The position numbers and the translations under genes were made by a program. Shown piece by piece: positions 56,252-64,000 of a stretch of DNA of 64,000 nt; position 1 is the stretch's first letter; the number at the start of each line of letters is the position of its first letter. Source of the stretch: Hyphomicrobiales bacterium (lineage in GTDB: Bacteria; Pseudomonadota; Alphaproteobacteria; Rhizobiales; Rhizobiaceae); contig UCCA01000021.1 of assembly GCA_900470805.1 (NCBI GenBank), positions 180,936 through 244,935 of the forward strand, given 5' to 3'. The notes beneath the pieces are model-generated. The model was not told the origin of the DNA and searched no databases. It worked only from the letters and a program-made list of their open reading frames with translations.

Positions 56252-57940
56252 TCAGTCCGGTCTCAGCCGGTTCAGAGCCTCTTCGAACGCCATCTCTCCG
56301 CGGCGTGAAATGCTGGTGATGCGACCGCCATCGAGCGTCGCGATCACATCGGCGATGGCGGCCTCGCGGCGGATATGGGTGGCGATGACGAGCGAGCGCG
56401 CCGCCGCCTTCCCGGACAGGCGGGCCATCACGTCGCGTGCAGTCTCCCGATCAAGACCTTCGGTCGGCTCGTCCAGCAGCCAGAGCGGCGTGTCGCGCAG
56501 GAACAGCCGCGCAAGCGCCAGGCGGCGCGACTGGCCGCCTGAAAGCCCCATGCCGCCTTCGCCGAGGCGGGTGTCGAGGTCGCCCGGCAGACAAGCGACG
56601 TCGGCAAGCAGGCCGGCGGCCATCAGCAGGCCGCGAAGATCGTCGTCCGTGGCCGTAGGGTCAGCCAGCTGCAAGTTGCCGCGCAGCGTGTCCTGGAACA
56701 GTTCGGTGCGCTGGGTCAGCAACGTTGTCCGGTCACTGGCGATGGTTCCGCGATCGGCGGGAATCTCGCCTGCGAGCAGAGCCAGCAGCGTCGATTTTCC
56801 TGCGCCGCTTGAGCCGATCAAGGCGAGCTTCTCGCCCGAGTTCAGGTTGAGCGTCACATTGTTGATGATCAACGCATCCGGGCCATAGCCGGCAGAAACA
56901 TTCGTCAGCTGGAATGCCACGCCGAGGGGGCTTGCCACACGGTTCTGGCCCAATGCGTCATCCGTCAACCGCGGTCCGATGCGTTTGGCGGCCAGCAGCG
57001 TGCGGCCTAGTTCGAGGGCACCGCGCCGCAGGGCGCCGAAGGGCTCGGCAGCGGCGAAGGCGATCAGGATGCCGAGGGCGGCGACGGGCGCGGTGATCGT
57101 ACCGGCGCCGGCGAGCGCTGCAACAGCCAGCAGCGAGCCGGTGAGCAGCACGGTCGAGGCGGTCCCGAAGCCGAAGGCGACGCGCGCCTCTATGCGGCTG
57201 AGACAGACGTCGGCATCGGCACTATGGCGGTCGGCGGCCGATATGGATGCGGCTTGCGCCTCCAGCCGCCCGGCCATCAGCAGGTCGGTCTGGCCGGCGA
57301 CGAGATCGATGGTGCGGGCGCGAATCGCCTCGACGCCGTAGGCCCGGCGGCGCGCGTGTTTTGCAGCCGCCCGTCCGGCCCAGAGCGGAATGCCGAGGCC
57401 GGCGATCAAGAGAAGCAGCCCGGCCAGAAGGCCGAAGAGCGGGTGCATGAGGCCCAGCGTGAGGCCCGTTGCGAGCGTTGCGACGAGGGCGACGCCTGCG
57501 GGGACCAAAACGCGGAGGTAAAGCGAATCCAGCGCGTCGATGTCGCCGGTAAGGCGAAACAGCAGCCGGGCCGGGCGGCGGGCGAGGCTGCGTGCGGCAC
57601 CCGCCGCCGCCCAGCCGCGAAACAGGCGCTCGCGCAGCGCGGCAAGCACGCTCAGCGTGGCATCGTGCGTCGTCAGCCGCTCGCCGTAACGCGATGCCGT
57701 GCGGCCGATGGCGAGCAGGCGGATACCGGCCGACGGCGCGAAGACGTCGAAGGTCACCGCCGTCGCCACCGACAATCCGGCGACCGCGGTTGCGGTGATG
57801 AACCAGCCGGAGAGACCAAGCAGGGCGATGCCGGCACCGACGGTGGCCGCGGACATGGCGGCCCCGAGCAGCAGGCCACGCTTGCGCTCGCCGGCGAAGA
57901 GCTTGAGGATCGGTTTGAGATCGGACAGCGACGTGCTCAT
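56252..57940 (-). CDS. cydC: ABC exporter subunit CydC
   Basis: 562 aa: six membrane helices, then a nucleotide-binding domain with Walker A GSSGAGKSTLL, signature GLSGGQSRRLALARL and Walker B PLWLLDEPTEGLD. With CydD it exports glutathione/cysteine or delivers haem-related reductant to the periplasm, needed for bd oxidase assembly. The ATGA overlap with cydD shows coupling. Confidence 0.93.
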   Translation of the reverse strand: MSTSLSDLKPILKLFAGERKRGLLLGAAMSAATVGAGIALLGLSGWFITATAVAGLSVATAVTFDVFAPSAGIRLLAIGRTASRYGERLTTHDATLSVLAALRERLFRGWAAAGAARSLARRPARLLFRLTGDIDALDSLYLRVLVPAGVALVATLATGLTLGLMHPLFGLLAGLLLLIAGLGIPLWAGRAAAKHARRRAYGVEAIRARTIDLVAGQTDLLMAGRLEAQAASISAADRHSADADVCLSRIEARVAFGFGTASTVLLTGSLLAVAALAGAGTITAPVAALGILIAFAAAEPFGALRRGALELGRTLLAAKRIGPRLTDDALGQNRVASPLGVAFQLTNVSAGYGPDALIINNVTLNLNSGEKLALIGSSGAGKSTLLALLAGEIPADRGTIASDRTTLLTQRTELFQDTLRGNLQLADPTATDDDLRGLLMAAGLLADVACLPGDLDTRLGEGGMGLSGGQSRRLALARLFLRDTPLWLLDEPTEGLDRETARDVMARLSGKAAARSLVIATHIRREAAIADVIATLDGGRITSISRRGEMAFEEALNRLRPD

Positions 57941-59655
57941 TCGGCCGCCTCCCGCGCGGGTTCGGCATGCATTGGGATGGTGCGGCTCATGCGGGCAGCC
58001 AGACGCGGATCGTGCGTAGCGACAAGCAGTGTCCGGCCTTTTGCCAGCACCAGCAGGGCGTCGGTGATCTCGTCTGCCGTCTCGGCATCGAGATGCGCCG
58101 TCGGCTCGTCGGCGAGAATGATGCGGGCGTCGGGATTGCAGGCAGCGCGGGCGATGGCGAGCCGCAACGCTTCGCCGCCGGACAGGCCGGCACCGCCGTC
58201 GCCGAGCGGGCGGCTTCGATAGGCGGCGGCAAGGCGGCCGAGGCTGGCCGCGTCGAGTGCGTCATGCGCGATCTGTGGCGAAACATCGGGGCGGCCAAGC
58301 GAGACGTTCTGGACGATCGTAGCGGCGAAGATGTGCGGCTTCTGGCCGATCCAGGCGATGGCGCCCTGCGATGCAGGTCCGGCCGGCTGTCCTCCAATGC
58401 TGATGCGGCCGTTCTCACATGGCGCCAGACCTGCGGCGAGCGCGAGGATGGTCGACTTGCCCGAGCCGCTGGCGCCGAGCAGGGCGACATGCTCGCCGGG
58501 GCGGATGTGCAGGTCGAACGCCTGGATGACAGGCGTGTCGCCACCGGGATAGCGGAAATCCACGGCTTCGAAGCGGATGCCGGCATCTGTGATGTCGGCA
58601 CTGCTCTCCTGTTGCGGACGTTGCAGGCCGTCCTGGCTGAGCGCGTCGAGCGCCTTGATCGCCGCTTCGCCCGATGCGCGATCGTGCCAGACCGACGACA
58701 GCTCGCGCATCGGCTCGAAGAAGGCGGGCGCGAGCAGCAGGATGAACAGGCCGGTCGCGAGATCAAGGCCACTGCTCCACGCGCCGAAGCGAATTTCGCC
58801 AAGCAGCGAGAAGCCAATATAGACGGCGACCATGGCCACGCCGAGAGCGGCGAAGAGTTCGAGCACGGCCGAAGACAGGAACGCGATCTTCAGCACTGCC
58901 ATGGTGCGGGTCTTCAGGTCTTCGGCGTCCGAGCGCAGGCGATGGGCCGTCGCATCGACTGCATCGAGTGCGCGGATGGTGGCGAGGCCGCGCAGGCGGT
59001 CGAGCAGGAAGCCGTTGAGACCGCCGGTCGCCGCCAGCTGCTTTTCGCTCGCAGCCTGGGCGCGCCAGCCGATCAGCGCCATGAAGACGGGGATGAGCGG
59101 CATGGCGAAGAGCAGCACGAGGGCCGCGATCCAGGAGATCGGGAAGACGCAGCCGAGGATGACAAGCGGTACGGCGCTGGCCTTGAAGCGGGCCGGCTGG
59201 AAGCGCTGGAGATAGGGAACGATCAGCTCCGCCTGCTCGCCGATGATGCTGGCGACCTCGCCGGAGTTGCGGCGGGTGCTGTCCACCGGCGAACGGCGGG
59301 CAAGCGCCGCGACGGCGACGGCGCGTCTGGCGGTGAGTTCGGCGCGGGCCGCGCGAAATGCCAGGCGGCCTCCAGCCGCGTCGAGACAGCTCTTGACGAT
59401 GCCGAGAAGGCCGATCAGGACAGCCGGCCACAGGACCTCCGCAACGCCGCCGCCGCTGGCAATGCGGCCGACTGCGGCGGCGAGAAGTGCTGCCTGCGGG
59501 ATCCAGATGAGCGCGGCGAGCGTTTGCACCAGTGCTGCATTGCGCAGGCTCGGCGGCTGGGGGGCGCGTTTGCGCCGTCTGCCGCGAGGCTGCTTTTCTT
59601 TCGTGCCGTTTGTCTGGTCTTCAATCGTCTTGGCGTCGAGATGAGCACTGGTCAT
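57937..59655 (-). CDS. cydD: ABC exporter subunit CydD
   Basis: 572 aa: an N-terminal basic stretch (KEKQPRGRRRKRAPQPPS), six membrane helices, then Walker A GASGSGKSTIL, signature GLSGGEALRLAIARA and Walker B RIILADEPTAHLD. Heterodimer partner of CydC. It lies 4 bases after the upstream regulator stop, so regulator, cydD, cydC, cydA, cydB and cydX form one operon. Confidence 0.93.
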   Translation of the reverse strand: MTSAHLDAKTIEDQTNGTKEKQPRGRRRKRAPQPPSLRNAALVQTLAALIWIPQAALLAAAVGRIASGGGVAEVLWPAVLIGLLGIVKSCLDAAGGRLAFRAARAELTARRAVAVAALARRSPVDSTRRNSGEVASIIGEQAELIVPYLQRFQPARFKASAVPLVILGCVFPISWIAALVLLFAMPLIPVFMALIGWRAQAASEKQLAATGGLNGFLLDRLRGLATIRALDAVDATAHRLRSDAEDLKTRTMAVLKIAFLSSAVLELFAALGVAMVAVYIGFSLLGEIRFGAWSSGLDLATGLFILLLAPAFFEPMRELSSVWHDRASGEAAIKALDALSQDGLQRPQQESSADITDAGIRFEAVDFRYPGGDTPVIQAFDLHIRPGEHVALLGASGSGKSTILALAAGLAPCENGRISIGGQPAGPASQGAIAWIGQKPHIFAATIVQNVSLGRPDVSPQIAHDALDAASLGRLAAAYRSRPLGDGGAGLSGGEALRLAIARAACNPDARIILADEPTAHLDAETADEITDALLVLAKGRTLLVATHDPRLAARMSRTIPMHAEPAREAAE

Positions 59656-59659
59656 GGCG

Positions 59660-60235
59660 CTAACTCTTGTTGACAGGATTGGGTCGGCGGCGACCGAGTG
59701 AAATGACCCGATCCTTGGCTTCCAGCAGCTTCGTCACTTTCGCGCCTAGCGAGAGTAGCGTCGCAAGCCTTTCTGTTTCAAGTTGTTTCACATCGTCATA
59801 CCAATGTGTCAGCTGTTCAATCAGCGCATGCATTTCGCTCATGCGCTCCTGTGCATGGCGTTCGGCTTCGCTGTCGGGCCGCTGCATGAGGATTTCGCGC
59901 AGGACCGACAGGGTCGGATCGACCTCGCGCTTCTTGCGCTCCTCGGCCAGCGTGCGCAGGATCTGCCAGACGTCGTCGGGCGTGGTGAAGAAGTCGCGGC
60001 GGTCGTCCGGCCGATGCTTCAGCAGCACAAGGTTCCAGGTCTGCAATTCGCGCAGGCTCATCGACACGTTGGAACGCGAGATGCCGAGCGCATCGGTGAT
60101 CTCCTCCGCGCAGAGCGGCGAGGGCGAGACGTAGAGCAGCGCGTAAATCTGGCCGACGGTGCGGTTGATTCCCCAGCGCGAGCCCATTTCACCGAAGTGC
60201 AGGACGAAGGATTGGACGAGTGGCGCGAGGTTCAT
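59660..60235 (-). CDS. GbsR/MarR-type regulator heading the cyd operon
   Basis: 191 aa. MGSRWGINRTVGQIYALLYV, followed by CAEEITDALGISRSNVSMSL and RELQTWNLVLLKHRPDDRRD, is the GbsR-type winged HTH. The C-terminal half is helical (ERHAQERMSEMHALIEQLTH). Being the first cistron of the cyd operon suggests local control of bd oxidase assembly; the signal is unknown. An anaerobox lies 140 bases upstream of its start. Confidence 0.85.
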   Translation of the reverse strand: MNLAPLVQSFVLHFGEMGSRWGINRTVGQIYALLYVSPSPLCAEEITDALGISRSNVSMSLRELQTWNLVLLKHRPDDRRDFFTTPDDVWQILRTLAEERKKREVDPTLSVLREILMQRPDSEAERHAQERMSEMHALIEQLTHWYDDVKQLETERLATLLSLGAKVTKLLEAKDRVISLGRRRPNPVNKS

Positions 60236-60374
60236 GGTTCGGTTTCCGTTATGTCTGTGATTTCAGAAATTTCTGAAATCACTATAACTGGCTATGTATG
60301 TCTGACAATTAGCAAGCGGCGCCTGCGTCAATTGGTGCCTGACTTGACGATAGTCAGCTTTCCCGACGCGCTCG

Positions 60375-60388
60375 TTGATCCAGATCAA
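60375..60388 (-). promoter_or_regulatory. FNR/FixK-type anaerobox for the cyd operon
   Basis: TTGATCCAGATCAA, a perfect TTGAT-N4-ATCAA site. It overlaps the hemN stop codon and lies 140 bases upstream of the gbsR-like gene, a spacing suited to activation of the cyd operon at low oxygen by FnrN, encoded nearby. Confidence 0.8.
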
Positions 60389-61728
60389 ACCGCCGAGGAA
60401 TGTCTCGCCTTTCCCTGATTTAGGTAGCGGTCAAACTTCGCTGCGATGGTACGCACGAAGGGCCTGCCTTGCGGGGTGATGGTGAATGTGTCGCCGTCGA
60501 AGCTGATGAAGCCGTCCTCGTTGATGCTGGCGTGAAAAGCGTCGTTGCAGACCTCATCGGCGGCGTGTCCGAAGCGAGCGCGCAGGTCGGCGACCGAGAA
60601 GGCGTAGCGGCACATCAGTTCCTCTATGGCCGAGGCCGTGGCGCGGTCGGCGTCGGACAGCGCAAAGCCGCGGGCGATCGGCAGTCGGCCTTCGGAAACG
60701 GCCTGACAGTACTGGCCGGTGGCGACGATGTTTTGCGTGTAGCCCTGGGGCAGGCGACCGATCGACGATGCGCCGAGCCCGATCAGCGTTTCGGCGCCGT
60801 CGGTGGTGTAGCCCTGGAAATTGCGCCTGAGCGCGCCGTCCCGGAGCCTGCGGGCCATGCTGTCGTCCGGCTTGGCGAAATGATCGATGCCAACGGGCTC
60901 GTATCCGGCGCCGACGATCGCCTCGGCGCCGGCCTTGGCCATAGCAAAGCGATCGGCGGGGCCTGCCAGGGTGGCGGTATCGATGAGCGACTGGTGTTTC
61001 TTGACCCAGGGCACGTGGGCATAGCCGAACATGGCGATGCGGTCCGGGTTCATCGAGAGCGACAGATCGATGGTGCGCAGCAGCATCTCCCGGTCCTGAT
61101 GCGGCAGGCCGTAGACGATATCGAGGTTGATCGAGCCGATGCCGAGGTCGCGCAGGACGTTCACGACGCCCGCCGTCTGCTCGAAGCTCTGTGGGCGGTT
61201 GATGGCCGCCTGGACGATCGGCTCGAAATCCTGAACACCGACGCTTGCCCGGGTCATCCCGAAATCCCGCCATGCCCGCAGCTTCTCGGCATCGACATGG
61301 GTGGGATCGATCTCGACGCTGATCTCGCAAGTCTCGACGATCTCGAAATTCGCAGTGAGCGTCTGGCGCAATCCCATGAGATCCGGAGGGCTGACGATCG
61401 TCGGGGAGCCACCGCCGAAATGGATGGCTGCGACCTTTCGTCCTGCCGGCAGATATTTTGCGACGAGCCCGATCTCGCTATTGAGAGCGTCGAGGTAGGT
61501 CGCGATGGGGTCGTAGCGGCGAACCTGCTTGGTGTGACATCCGCAGTAGAAACAGAGCCGGTCACAAAACGGGATGTGCACGTAAAGCGATAGTAAGCCT
61601 TGCGAATTTTCTTCAAGCCAGCGCCGGTAATCCGTTTCATCGACGCCGGTGTGAAAGTGCGGCGCCGTCGGATAGCTGGTGTAGCGCGGGACGGGGGCGG
61701 TGTAGCGGGCGATGAGATCGGCGTTCAT
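60385..61728 (-). CDS. hemN: Oxygen-independent coproporphyrinogen III dehydrogenase
   Basis: 447 aa, radical SAM enzyme of haem synthesis active without oxygen. RYTSYPTAPHF, YVHIPFCDRLCFYCGC (the 4Fe-4S CxxxCxxC cluster ligands and the extra Cys) and FGGGSPTIV are all present. The ATG at 61728 follows AAAGGAC; the earlier Met is not needed. It is divergent from fnrN with a shared anaerobox, the usual rhizobial arrangement, linking haem supply to the bd oxidase under microaerobic growth. Confidence 0.95.
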   Translation of the reverse strand: MNADLIARYTAPVPRYTSYPTAPHFHTGVDETDYRRWLEENSQGLLSLYVHIPFCDRLCFYCGCHTKQVRRYDPIATYLDALNSEIGLVAKYLPAGRKVAAIHFGGGSPTIVSPPDLMGLRQTLTANFEIVETCEISVEIDPTHVDAEKLRAWRDFGMTRASVGVQDFEPIVQAAINRPQSFEQTAGVVNVLRDLGIGSINLDIVYGLPHQDREMLLRTIDLSLSMNPDRIAMFGYAHVPWVKKHQSLIDTATLAGPADRFAMAKAGAEAIVGAGYEPVGIDHFAKPDDSMARRLRDGALRRNFQGYTTDGAETLIGLGASSIGRLPQGYTQNIVATGQYCQAVSEGRLPIARGFALSDADRATASAIEELMCRYAFSVADLRARFGHAADEVCNDAFHASINEDGFISFDGDTFTITPQGRPFVRTIAAKFDRYLNQGKARHSSAV

Positions 61729-61776
61729 GATGTGTCCTTTCGAGGCCACAGATACGGGGGTTTTTCAATGGATGCC

Positions 61777-61790
61777 TTGATCTCGATCAA
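61777..61790. promoter_or_regulatory. Anaerobox between hemN and fnrN
   Basis: TTGATCTCGATCAA, a perfect TTGAT-N4-ATCAA site between two divergent genes. It can serve activation of hemN and autoregulation of fnrN. Confidence 0.85.
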
Positions 61791-61845
61791 GAAATCGCTG
61801 TCTTCGGCTGATTGCGGTGGCTATGCTCCCGGTGGAGCTGATTTC

Positions 61846-62562
61846 ATGCGCAAAGATATTCATAATTCTAATATTCCAATACGTTGCGCGAGCTGCGAGG
61901 TCCGCCACAAGGGCATGTGCGGCGCATTGACCCCTGACGAGCTTCTGGCGCTGTCGGCTCATACCCGCCTGGTTGCCCATGATGCAGGAGAGGAACTGGC
62001 GGGGGAAAAAATGCCGGTCGAATCCTACGCCACCGTCATCCGCGGCGTGGTGAAACTGACGAAGACGCTCGAGGACGGCCGCCAGCAGATCGTCGGTCTG
62101 CAGTTCGCGCCTGATTTCATCGGACGGTTGCATGCCGAGGAGAACGGCGTCTCCTCCGAGGCGGCGTCCGACGTTCATCTCTGCCGCGTCCCCAAGGCGA
62201 CGATGGAACGGCTGGTCAAGAGTAACCCGGCTCTTGCCGAGCGGTTGATGGGCCAGACGATGCGCGAGCTCGACGAGGCGCGCGACTGGATGGTGACGCT
62301 CGGCCGCAAGACGGCTGCGGAAAAGGTCGCGAGCTTCCTGCTGTTGATTGCCACCCATCTCGACCCCGAGGTCACCGGCGAAAGCCGGCGTTTCGACCTG
62401 CCTCTGTCGCGCGCCGATATCGCCGATTTCCTCGGCCTGACGATCGAGACCGTGTCGCGGCAGATGTCCAGGCTCAAGGCCGATGGGGTGATCTCGATCG
62501 TCGCCAACCGGCATATCGAGGTGCCGCGGCTGGCAAGGCTCAAGGCTTGCTGCGGTTCCTGA
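61846..62562 (+). CDS. fnrN: FnrN oxygen-sensing CRP/FNR-family regulator
   Basis: 238 aa. The N-terminal cysteines Cys14, Cys17 and Cys25 (RCASCEVRHKGMCGAL), with a later Cys near residue 110, are the 4Fe-4S ligands of FNR. The HTH has ADFLGLTIETVSRQMSRLK with the FNR E-xxSR contact residues. The start at 61846 has a GGTGGAGC site; a longer start would overlap the anaerobox. It activates low-oxygen genes including hemN and cyd. Confidence 0.93.
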   Translation: MRKDIHNSNIPIRCASCEVRHKGMCGALTPDELLALSAHTRLVAHDAGEELAGEKMPVESYATVIRGVVKLTKTLEDGRQQIVGLQFAPDFIGRLHAEENGVSSEAASDVHLCRVPKATMERLVKSNPALAERLMGQTMRELDEARDWMVTLGRKTAAEKVASFLLLIATHLDPEVTGESRRFDLPLSRADIADFLGLTIETVSRQMSRLKADGVISIVANRHIEVPRLARLKACCGS

Positions 62563-62654
62563 GGACCGCGCTGCCGCGCCCTCGAATGGATGTTGCCGAA
62601 GCACTCCATTCCGTGCAGGAGTGATGCTTTCCGTTCCTCGACACGAGAGCCTTC

Positions 62655-63818
62655 ATGCCCGCCGCAGCCGTCAATTCCCTCGTTTCCCGCCTGTCGCCGC
62701 CTCCCATCCCCTCGGTCTTCGCCTGGGCTCGTGAGTATAAGGGCGGCCGGGGCCCGCTGGTCGATCTCTCGCAGGCGGTGCCCGGCTATCCCGCCCATCC
62801 CGAGATGCTGCGGCTACTTGGCGATGCGGCATCCTCGCCGGCAACGACCGGCTACGGGCCGATCGAGGGCGAGGCGGTGCTGCGCGATGCCTATGCGGCG
62901 CAGATGTCCGATATTTACGGCGCACCGGTGACATCAGCCAACGTCCATATCACCGCCGGCTGCAACCAGGCCTTCATGGCCGCGGCGATCGCGCTGGCCG
63001 GCGCCGGCGATACGGTGGCGCTGACCAACCCCTTCTATTTCAACCAGGAAACGACCCTGTCGATGCTCGGCATCAACAGGGCGCTGGTGGAATGCGACGC
63101 CGGCAACGGCTTCCTGCCGGATGTGGCTTCGGCCGAACAGGCGCTGGCCGGCGGCGCCAAGGTGCTGGCGATCGTGACGCCGAACAATCCGACCGGGGCG
63201 ATCTATCCGCCCGAATTGCTGCATGAACTGTTCGTGCTCTGCCGGACATACGGCGCATGGCTGATCATCGACGAGACCTATCGCGACTTTCTGCCGGAGG
63301 ATTACGGCGCGCCGCATCCGTTGCTGGGTCTTCCCGGCTGGGAGGACACGCTGACTCTGCTCTACAGCTTCTCCAAGTCCTTCTGCATTCCCGGCCACCG
63401 GCTGGGGGCGATCACGGCGGGCGAAGGGGTGGTCGCCGAGATCGTCAAGGTGATGGACAACATGCAGATCTGCGCGCCGCGCGCCGCCCAGCTGGCGGTG
63501 GCGCAGGCGATGCCTGTTCTCGCCGACTGGCGCGCCTGCAACCGGCTGGAGATCGCGCGCCGCGCCGACGCCCTGCGGGCGGTGATGACAGCGCTTCCCG
63601 GCTGGGAGATCGGCGCGCTCGGCGCCTACTTCGCTTTCATCCGGCATCCGTTCGAGGGGATGAGCTCGGCGGCGGTCGCCGAACGGCTGGCGAAGGAGGC
63701 CGGTGTTGTGACGCTGCCCGGCAGTTATTTCGGCGTCGGGCAGGAGCGGTATCTGAGGCTGGCCTTTGCCAATGCCGATGCGGTGTCGATCGGGCGGCTG
63801 GTGGAGCGGTTGGGGTAG
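62655..63818 (+). CDS. Class I/II PLP-dependent aminotransferase
   Basis: 387 aa, fold type I. Contains YGPIEGEAVLRDAYA, TAGCNQAF, VTPNNPTGAIYPP, IIDETYRDFLP and the PLP-binding YSFSKSFCIPGHRLG (Lys241). The substrate is not defined by sequence; similar rhizobial genes are annotated as aspartate-type aminotransferases. It is transcribed in the same direction as fnrN with a 92-base gap. Confidence 0.9.
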   Translation: MPAAAVNSLVSRLSPPPIPSVFAWAREYKGGRGPLVDLSQAVPGYPAHPEMLRLLGDAASSPATTGYGPIEGEAVLRDAYAAQMSDIYGAPVTSANVHITAGCNQAFMAAAIALAGAGDTVALTNPFYFNQETTLSMLGINRALVECDAGNGFLPDVASAEQALAGGAKVLAIVTPNNPTGAIYPPELLHELFVLCRTYGAWLIIDETYRDFLPEDYGAPHPLLGLPGWEDTLTLLYSFSKSFCIPGHRLGAITAGEGVVAEIVKVMDNMQICAPRAAQLAVAQAMPVLADWRACNRLEIARRADALRAVMTALPGWEIGALGAYFAFIRHPFEGMSSAAVAERLAKEAGVVTLPGSYFGVGQERYLRLAFANADAVSIGRLVERLG

Positions 63819-63927
63819 GGTGCGGTTCGGACGGGCGTCCAGCTTTGGCGTTGCGGGGTGCCGTTGGCGTTGAAGGATTGAGGTGGTTGAGGTCGTTTTC
63901 GTGGCACCCCCCTCTGCCTTGCCTGAT

Positions 63928-63950
63928 ATCTCCCCCTCAAGGGGGGAGAT
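63928..63950. repeat. Dispersed-type intergenic palindrome
   Basis: ATCTCCCCC-TCAA-GGGGGGAGAT in a C-rich context preceded by CCCCTCTGCCTTGCCTG. Rhizobial chromosomes carry many intergenic copies of strings of this kind. It starts 110 bases after the aminotransferase stop; the rest of the end of the window shows no gene. Confidence 0.55.
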
Positions 63951-64000
63951 CGGCAAGTGGCCTGCGCTTCGCAGAACGTTGAGCTTGGAACGAGCGGCGG

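Noticed and set aside
1..64000. CRISPR array, tRNA or rRNA genes
   Set aside because: No regular direct repeats with spacers and no tRNA-like cloverleaf or rRNA sequence was seen.

Overview
The window is alphaproteobacterial, most likely Rhizobiaceae (Rhizobium, Agrobacterium or Ensifer type). The flanks carry a RopA-like porin, DUF930 and DUF427 proteins, a cydDCABX operon and a hemN/fnrN pair with FNR/FixK-type anaeroboxes, a combination usual in that family. About two thirds of the window is one complete T7-like (podovirus) prophage, roughly 3.76 to 46.27 kb, inserted between the DUF427 gene and the porin gene.

Left host flank (1-3.6 kb): the 3' part of a proline-rich DUF930 gene, a class D beta-lactamase, a small hypothetical protein, an aminoglycoside-phosphotransferase-like kinase and a DUF427 protein.

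Prophage (3.76-46.27 kb). The order is T7-like: single-subunit RNA polymerase (3.9 kb), small middle genes, SSB, endonuclease I, a lysis cassette (GH19 endolysin, small membrane proteins, embedded Rz/Rz1-type spanins), nucleotidyltransferase, primase-helicase, DNA polymerase, 5'-3' exonuclease, nucleotide-pool enzymes, portal, scaffold, fibre-like protein, capsid, tail tubular proteins, internal virion proteins, holin-like protein and terminase. Beyond the terminase come a repeat-rich stretch that probably holds the virion DNA ends, a block of small early genes, a MarR-like regulator and a tyrosine integrase. Five copies of a roughly 23-bp repeat plus about a dozen CTCTCACT-type elements lie in front of gene blocks and are candidate phage-polymerase promoters. 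Two host-type promoters drive the early end. The second carries twin palindromes and a GTTC-N7-GTTC LexA-type box over its -10. Integration at the candidate att site would separate the RNA polymerase gene from those early promoters.

Most unusual content: four sequences that fit the complete hammerhead ribozyme core (CUGANGA, GAAA, a cleavable GUC or GUA, three stems) lie in intergenic gaps of the early block (41.8, 43.2, 43.7 and 44.1 kb). They come in all three circular permutations. They sit where T7 uses RNase III to cut its early mRNA, so they may form a ribozyme-based mRNA-processing system. Two further structured non-coding blocks precede the capsid-region genes (24.0-24.35 and 25.83-25.97 kb).

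Right host flank (46.4-64 kb): porin, LysR regulator, DUF1428 protein, a YjbQ-family gene interrupted by an in-frame amber codon, two paralogous secreted proteins, an EamA transporter, free methionine-R-sulfoxide reductase, the gbsR-like/cydDCABX operon for the high-affinity bd oxidase, oxygen-independent HemN, FnrN and a class I/II aminotransferase. The anaeroboxes tie cyd, hemN and fnrN into one low-oxygen regulon.
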